Shown here one piece after another: positions 60,264 through 64,000 of a DNA stretch of 64,000 bases. Each line of letters begins with the position of its first letter. Position 1 is the stretch's first letter. This DNA comes from Guadua angustifolia (lineage: Eukaryota; Streptophyta; Magnoliopsida; Poales; Poaceae), in assembly GCA_036346375.1 (NCBI GenBank), contig CM070520.1:45651854-45715853 (forward strand), read 5' to 3'. The notes under the pieces are model-generated. The model saw nothing but the letters and a program-made list of their open reading frames with translations. It ran no database searches and had not been told where the DNA came from. The translations under genes were made by a program, and so were the position numbers.

Positions 60264-61490
60264 CTGAGGAACAATAAAGTTTATAGCAAAGAGGGAAACA
60301 GAGGAGACAAGTACACAAGAAACTAATGCAGGAAGAAAGGTTTGACTCAAAACAAAACACGCAACTTTATTATTATTATAGTGATATGGTCGCTCACAAG
60401 TGCCTACGGCAATGCAACACATATCTAGACACCAAGCAAACATAGCAAATGTTTAACTCAGACAAACGTTCTAAGGGTCAACTTGATAAAACTAACTCAC
60501 GACTCTGAAAAAAAAGGAACTCTCAATCATCAAGCCACCCGGGTTGCGGTCCTCTCGATGGAGTGCTGCGGCGGGTGCGATGGGATAAGAACAAGCGATC
60601 CCGATGCCTCACTGCAGGTGATGCAAACGACCCCACCGACTCTGCTGGTCCACTGGCTGCTGCTCTGTCTTGCGGTGGCCCGGCACCTCATGCACTGGTG
60701 CCTCTTTCTCTGGCTCCTCGGGATCCGGGTCATGCAGCTCCAGCACTAGCTCCGGCTCAGGTCCATATAGTGCCTCCTCCAACTCATGAACCCTCTGGAT
60801 GGAGTGAGCCATACTCTTGAACCTCCCACAGCTGAGTCCTCACCTCCGTGACCTCGTCACGGGCCCTCTGCAGCTCCTGGACTGTATCATCCATGGACTC
60901 CTCCTGGGCGATGACGAACCTCGCCAGGTGAGTGATCGCAGCGTCCTCCTCCACGATCAGCTCTCGGTCGAAGCGGTTATCTCAGTGCGGGTGATGACGA
61001 AAGACGGTGCCCTCCATCTCTGCGGAGTAGGTGCGGGCGATCTGCTGCATCGCAAGATGCGACATCTCCTGGATCCCAGCCTCGAATGAAGATCTCCTGG
61101 CGGTGATGTAGATAGGACGACTCACCCTCACCCCTTCTCGAGCGTAAACCATGATCTTCACGTCCCAGGCAATATCCAGTCCTGCCCGAACTACAGAGGT
61201 TCCCCGATAGATCGGCCTATCGAAACCTCCGGCGGTGCATCATCGCCCTGGCTCGGTGGCGTACCCTCGATCGCTCTCCATAAGTGTGGATCCTCCCCAT
61301 CTGCCAAAACACACCTCATTAGCCCTAGATTTTAAATCATAAAGTAATTACAGAAAATTGCAGCATAGGTACGAAGTAAGAAGAAAAAGATTAGTCAAGA
61401 TTTCATTGATAATCTTGTATAGTTTTAATCTTTAGAAAATAGTTTTATCTTCCTCGGCCAGTCTATCTAAGGTCAAGTATTATAGTCAGT
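60264..61490 (-). other. Leader of the Tekay-type element with a decayed coiled-coil ORF
   Basis: Between the primer site and gag, the minus strand carries a same-sense frame with GVRVSRPIYITARRSSFEAG, a stop-interrupted FRHHP segment, then MDDTVQELQRARDEVTEVRT, heptad-like and rich in Glu, Leu and Arg. A shifted continuation is MAHSIQRVHELEEALYGPEP (60812 leftward). A comparable upstream ORF occurs in large grass gypsy elements. Its function is not known to me. Confidence 0.6.
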
Positions 61491-61492
61491 AT

Positions 61493-61505
61493 GGCTCTGA
61501 TACCA
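61493..61505 (-). promoter_or_regulatory. Primer binding site, initiator-Met tRNA
   Basis: On the minus strand TGGTATCAGAGCC lies four bases inside the 5' LTR. It matches the complement of the plant initiator methionine tRNA 3' end, the usual primer of Tekay-type elements. Confidence 0.95.
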
Positions 61506-61509
61506 CCTC

Positions 61510-63125
61510 TATCGGGACCCGAATCTGCAAATCCGAACCCTCTGTGTATTCTGCACTAGTCCAGGCTCACGCTAATGCACACAGGCTAAACAGGGTTAAT
61601 GTACTACAATCATACACAGCGGAATAATAATAAAGTACTTTAAACATGTATATAAACGAGTTGTACGACCTTATGGTCTCCTTACAATAGTTTGCCACAC
61701 AGGGCTTACATTAATCAGAGTATCAAGTAAATAACAACGGAAAATAAACATCGTGATGATCCATCTCTTTGCCACAGGCACCTTGATGAGGCTTGTTCCC
61801 TAGATCTCTGGCTCCCCAGCAAACTCCTCTTCCTAAGCAGGTGTAGACTCCTCCTCTGGTAAATTGTTGTCCGCAAGGATGAGTACACACCGTACTCAAC
61901 AAGTCATGCACAGAATGCAGTTCTATTACTACATGCATGGCTTGTAACAAAGGAGTGGCTCAATTGGTTATTTTGCATTGCATCAATACTTTAACTTACT
62001 ATTTATTTAGATAAAAAGCAGCAAAACCATAATAACATAATAAGTTTCTCCAATTGTTTTCCACATAATTTCAGAGACACAGTACTTAGTCAAATTTCAC
62101 CATTATCCCTGGCACATAGCCTTTCATCCCATTTTATTTTCAAAGATCTACCCCTTGACTGTAATCCCCGAGTTTTGTCCAATTCTGTGGACTTGGCTAT
62201 TCGAATAGTTTTGACACACTCTACAGATGTTGTACACTTTACCTACAAGATATAATCAACTCACCACGTCAGCCGTGAATCGCCATACAAGAGTATGCAA
62301 ATGAGCGATTATAACAAAACCTTTCAGAAACTAATACCCAAACCTATGAACCTCCCTAGTATGGCCTTCCTAACACTTCCCTCACACAGAGCCGAAGTTT
62401 AGAACAAGCGAATACTGTTGGATGGGTACCAAGTCGTAGCACAGGCACGCTCCCCTATACAGGTACACCCTAGTGTAACTATCGCCCCGAGGTATCAAAG
62501 GAAAGATGTTAGAACCTTACTAAACTAGGTCTGTCCCATACCAGATATGTGGTTGTACGAGTGACTTAGTTCAAAGGCTTGCAAGGTAAAGTCCTTAACT
62601 GACCAAGGCAAGACATCCTTCTCTCAAAATTGGCACACAGCCCTCACAACACTCAACCATCCCAAATGTCACGAAGGCCCACCTGGCACAAAGCCACTTG
62701 CCACTTGCCCCAGTCTAAATCCTTTCCTACCCCGGTTGATTACTGAGCAACACATGCCAACAATAACTCAACTTTCATGTAGAACCACACAGGTCTCTAC
62801 ATTTCCACTTCATCGCTTGGCATTATCACAATATCATCAAAATACATTGTATAAGTCTTTAGTCAGTATTATGTTTACATTTCAAATGGTTATTCGTCAA
62901 TTGCACAACTAAGCACTATTCACAGTTTAGCCTCCCGTGTTGGCACAATATTAACAACCAATTAATATTACCAAACTTAGGGCAACAAATGAATCATTGC
63001 ATACAAATATTAGTGACAAGGTAGCAATAACGAATAGGTTGATTAACTAATTCACCCAAATTAATTAAATCCATTTTTTAATTAAAATAGCATGCATAGT
63101 TTGAATCAAAATACATTTTCAAAAC
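61510..63125 (-). mobile_element. 5' LTR of the Tekay-type element, truncated
   Basis: Begins TATCGGGACCCG (TG mutated to TA). It follows the 3' LTR to about 62575, then follows the U3/R part of the solo LTRs (AGGTAAAGTCCTTAACTGACC and onward) to about 63125. There it stops in mid-LTR and joins TNP2 coding sequence (minus GGTACGAGG). The missing U3 start and target duplication indicate a deletion that also removed some transposase codons. Confidence 0.8.
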
Positions 63126-64000
63126 CTCGTACCCAATCTGGCAGAATACCTCGCACCGCCACTGGGAGCAACTATGTCATCAACACGTGACAATCATAGG
63201 ATTTTATGTGTACGATTTTATTCTCTTTTATGTTTATTAGTCTCCTTATGTTCGAGGAGTATCCAGAAGGGACCTTTACACTGTTCAAGAACTTAATCAT
63301 GTTTTTTTCTCTTCCTTGCTCAGAGTGTAGCTCGCAGGGTGGAGGTAATGCTATCCTTCCACTCTCTTTTCTGGATATAGGTCGTTCCTGATTCCCAGTA
63401 GCTCTAGGTCCTTTCGTGCTTGAAGTGTATCTTTTGATTTGCCGTACATATCTAGGAAGCCTAGCAGGTTCACGCAGACATTCTTCGTGATATGCATGAA
63501 GTCCAGTGAGTGGCAGATCTCTAAGTCTTTCCAGTAAGGTAAGTCCCAAAATATTAACTTCTTCCAAATGGGCTTCGTGTGACCTTGTTCAGTCCGGACA
63601 GGTTTGCTACCAGGACCTTTTCCAAATACTACTTTCAGATCCTTTACCAAAGAAAATACAGCGCCCCACTGCGGTGCAGGGGCTTCTTACGTTTCTCTTC
63701 TATCCCATCAAAATTCTCACCCTTCCTCCATAACGGGTCCTTCATATGGAGGAACCTCACTGATGGCCCATGTACACAACCTTTGGGAGTTTTTAGGTAC
63801 TTGCATGTCGTATCCTCTAAGCAATGGATGCGGGCTTTATATCCTTTGATAGATAGGCCCGACAGGTTACCAAGTGCGAGCCGATGCGTTGATGGTTCTG
63901 AATAGCAATGCACGTAGAGTGAAGTGCTCTCTTTTGTTCTCATCCCATACACGTACACCATCGTTCTATAGTGTCAGCAGATCTTCAACCAACAGTTTGA
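63126..64000 (-). pseudogene. CACTA TNP2 transposase, central part, open at right edge
   Basis: Minus-strand frames read LGNLSGLSIKG, HCLEDTTCKYLKTPKGCVHG, WKKLIFWDLPYWKDLEICHS, LDFMHITKNVCVNLLGFL, SGYSSNIRRLINIKENKI and SYDCHVLMT. These are ordered hallmarks of plant TNP2/En-Spm transposases. The frame shifts near 63650, and a TAG replaces the usual Gln before LLPVAVRGILP near 63170. The protein then resumes at 48447 (DUF4218). It is not intact; its start is outside the window. Confidence 0.9.

Overview
The window reads as intergenic-to-genic chromosome from a grass (Poaceae). The evidence is plant-type spliced kinase exons, Tekay-type chromoviral pol, TNP2-type CACTA sequence, Tourist-, Stowaway- and Mutator-like MITEs, Helitrons and an initiator-Met tRNA primer site. 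I cannot name the species. There are no rRNA or tRNA genes, no CRISPR array and no bacterial features.

Layout. 1-5.4 kb holds an LTR fragment, two exons of a decayed PTPMT1-type phosphatase, a hAT end and a solo LTR. 5.8-15.4 kb is a tandem segmental duplication of one promoter/5'-leader block. Copy A (5.8-8.8 kb) carries a hAT insertion and has lost its coding part. Copy B (9.1-15.4 kb) is broken up by Helitrons and a 979-bp tandem duplication, and it leads into the first kinase gene. 15.4-22.3 kb is an eight-exon gene for a cytoplasmic non-RD kinase fused to a C-terminal major sperm protein (MSP/VAP) domain, the architecture of wheat Snn3-D1. Its introns hold a solo LTR and MITEs. 22.3-25.2 kb is MITEs and a dispersed repeat. 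25.3-30.8 kb is a second, paralogous kinase with the same exon phases and no MSP domain; a 3.05-kb CACTA element sits in its last intron. The MSP exon of the first gene and the first exon of the second are both phase 0 and open toward each other, so a kinase-MSP-kinase transcript is formally possible.

From 31 kb to the right end the window is nested transposons. A minus-strand CACTA element (3' end near 31.1 kb, TNP2 at 63.1-64 kb) is broken by satellite-like arrays, a hAT element with a perfect 8-bp target duplication (37460-39693), and a solo LTR (40312-46136). It is also broken by a minus-strand Tekay-type Ty3/gypsy element (48448-63125) whose reverse transcriptase is itself interrupted by a second solo LTR (53597-58472).

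The two kinase genes are the only likely functional protein-coding loci. All exon calls are by eye, from splice sites, frame and recognisable motifs, without alignment software or transcripts.
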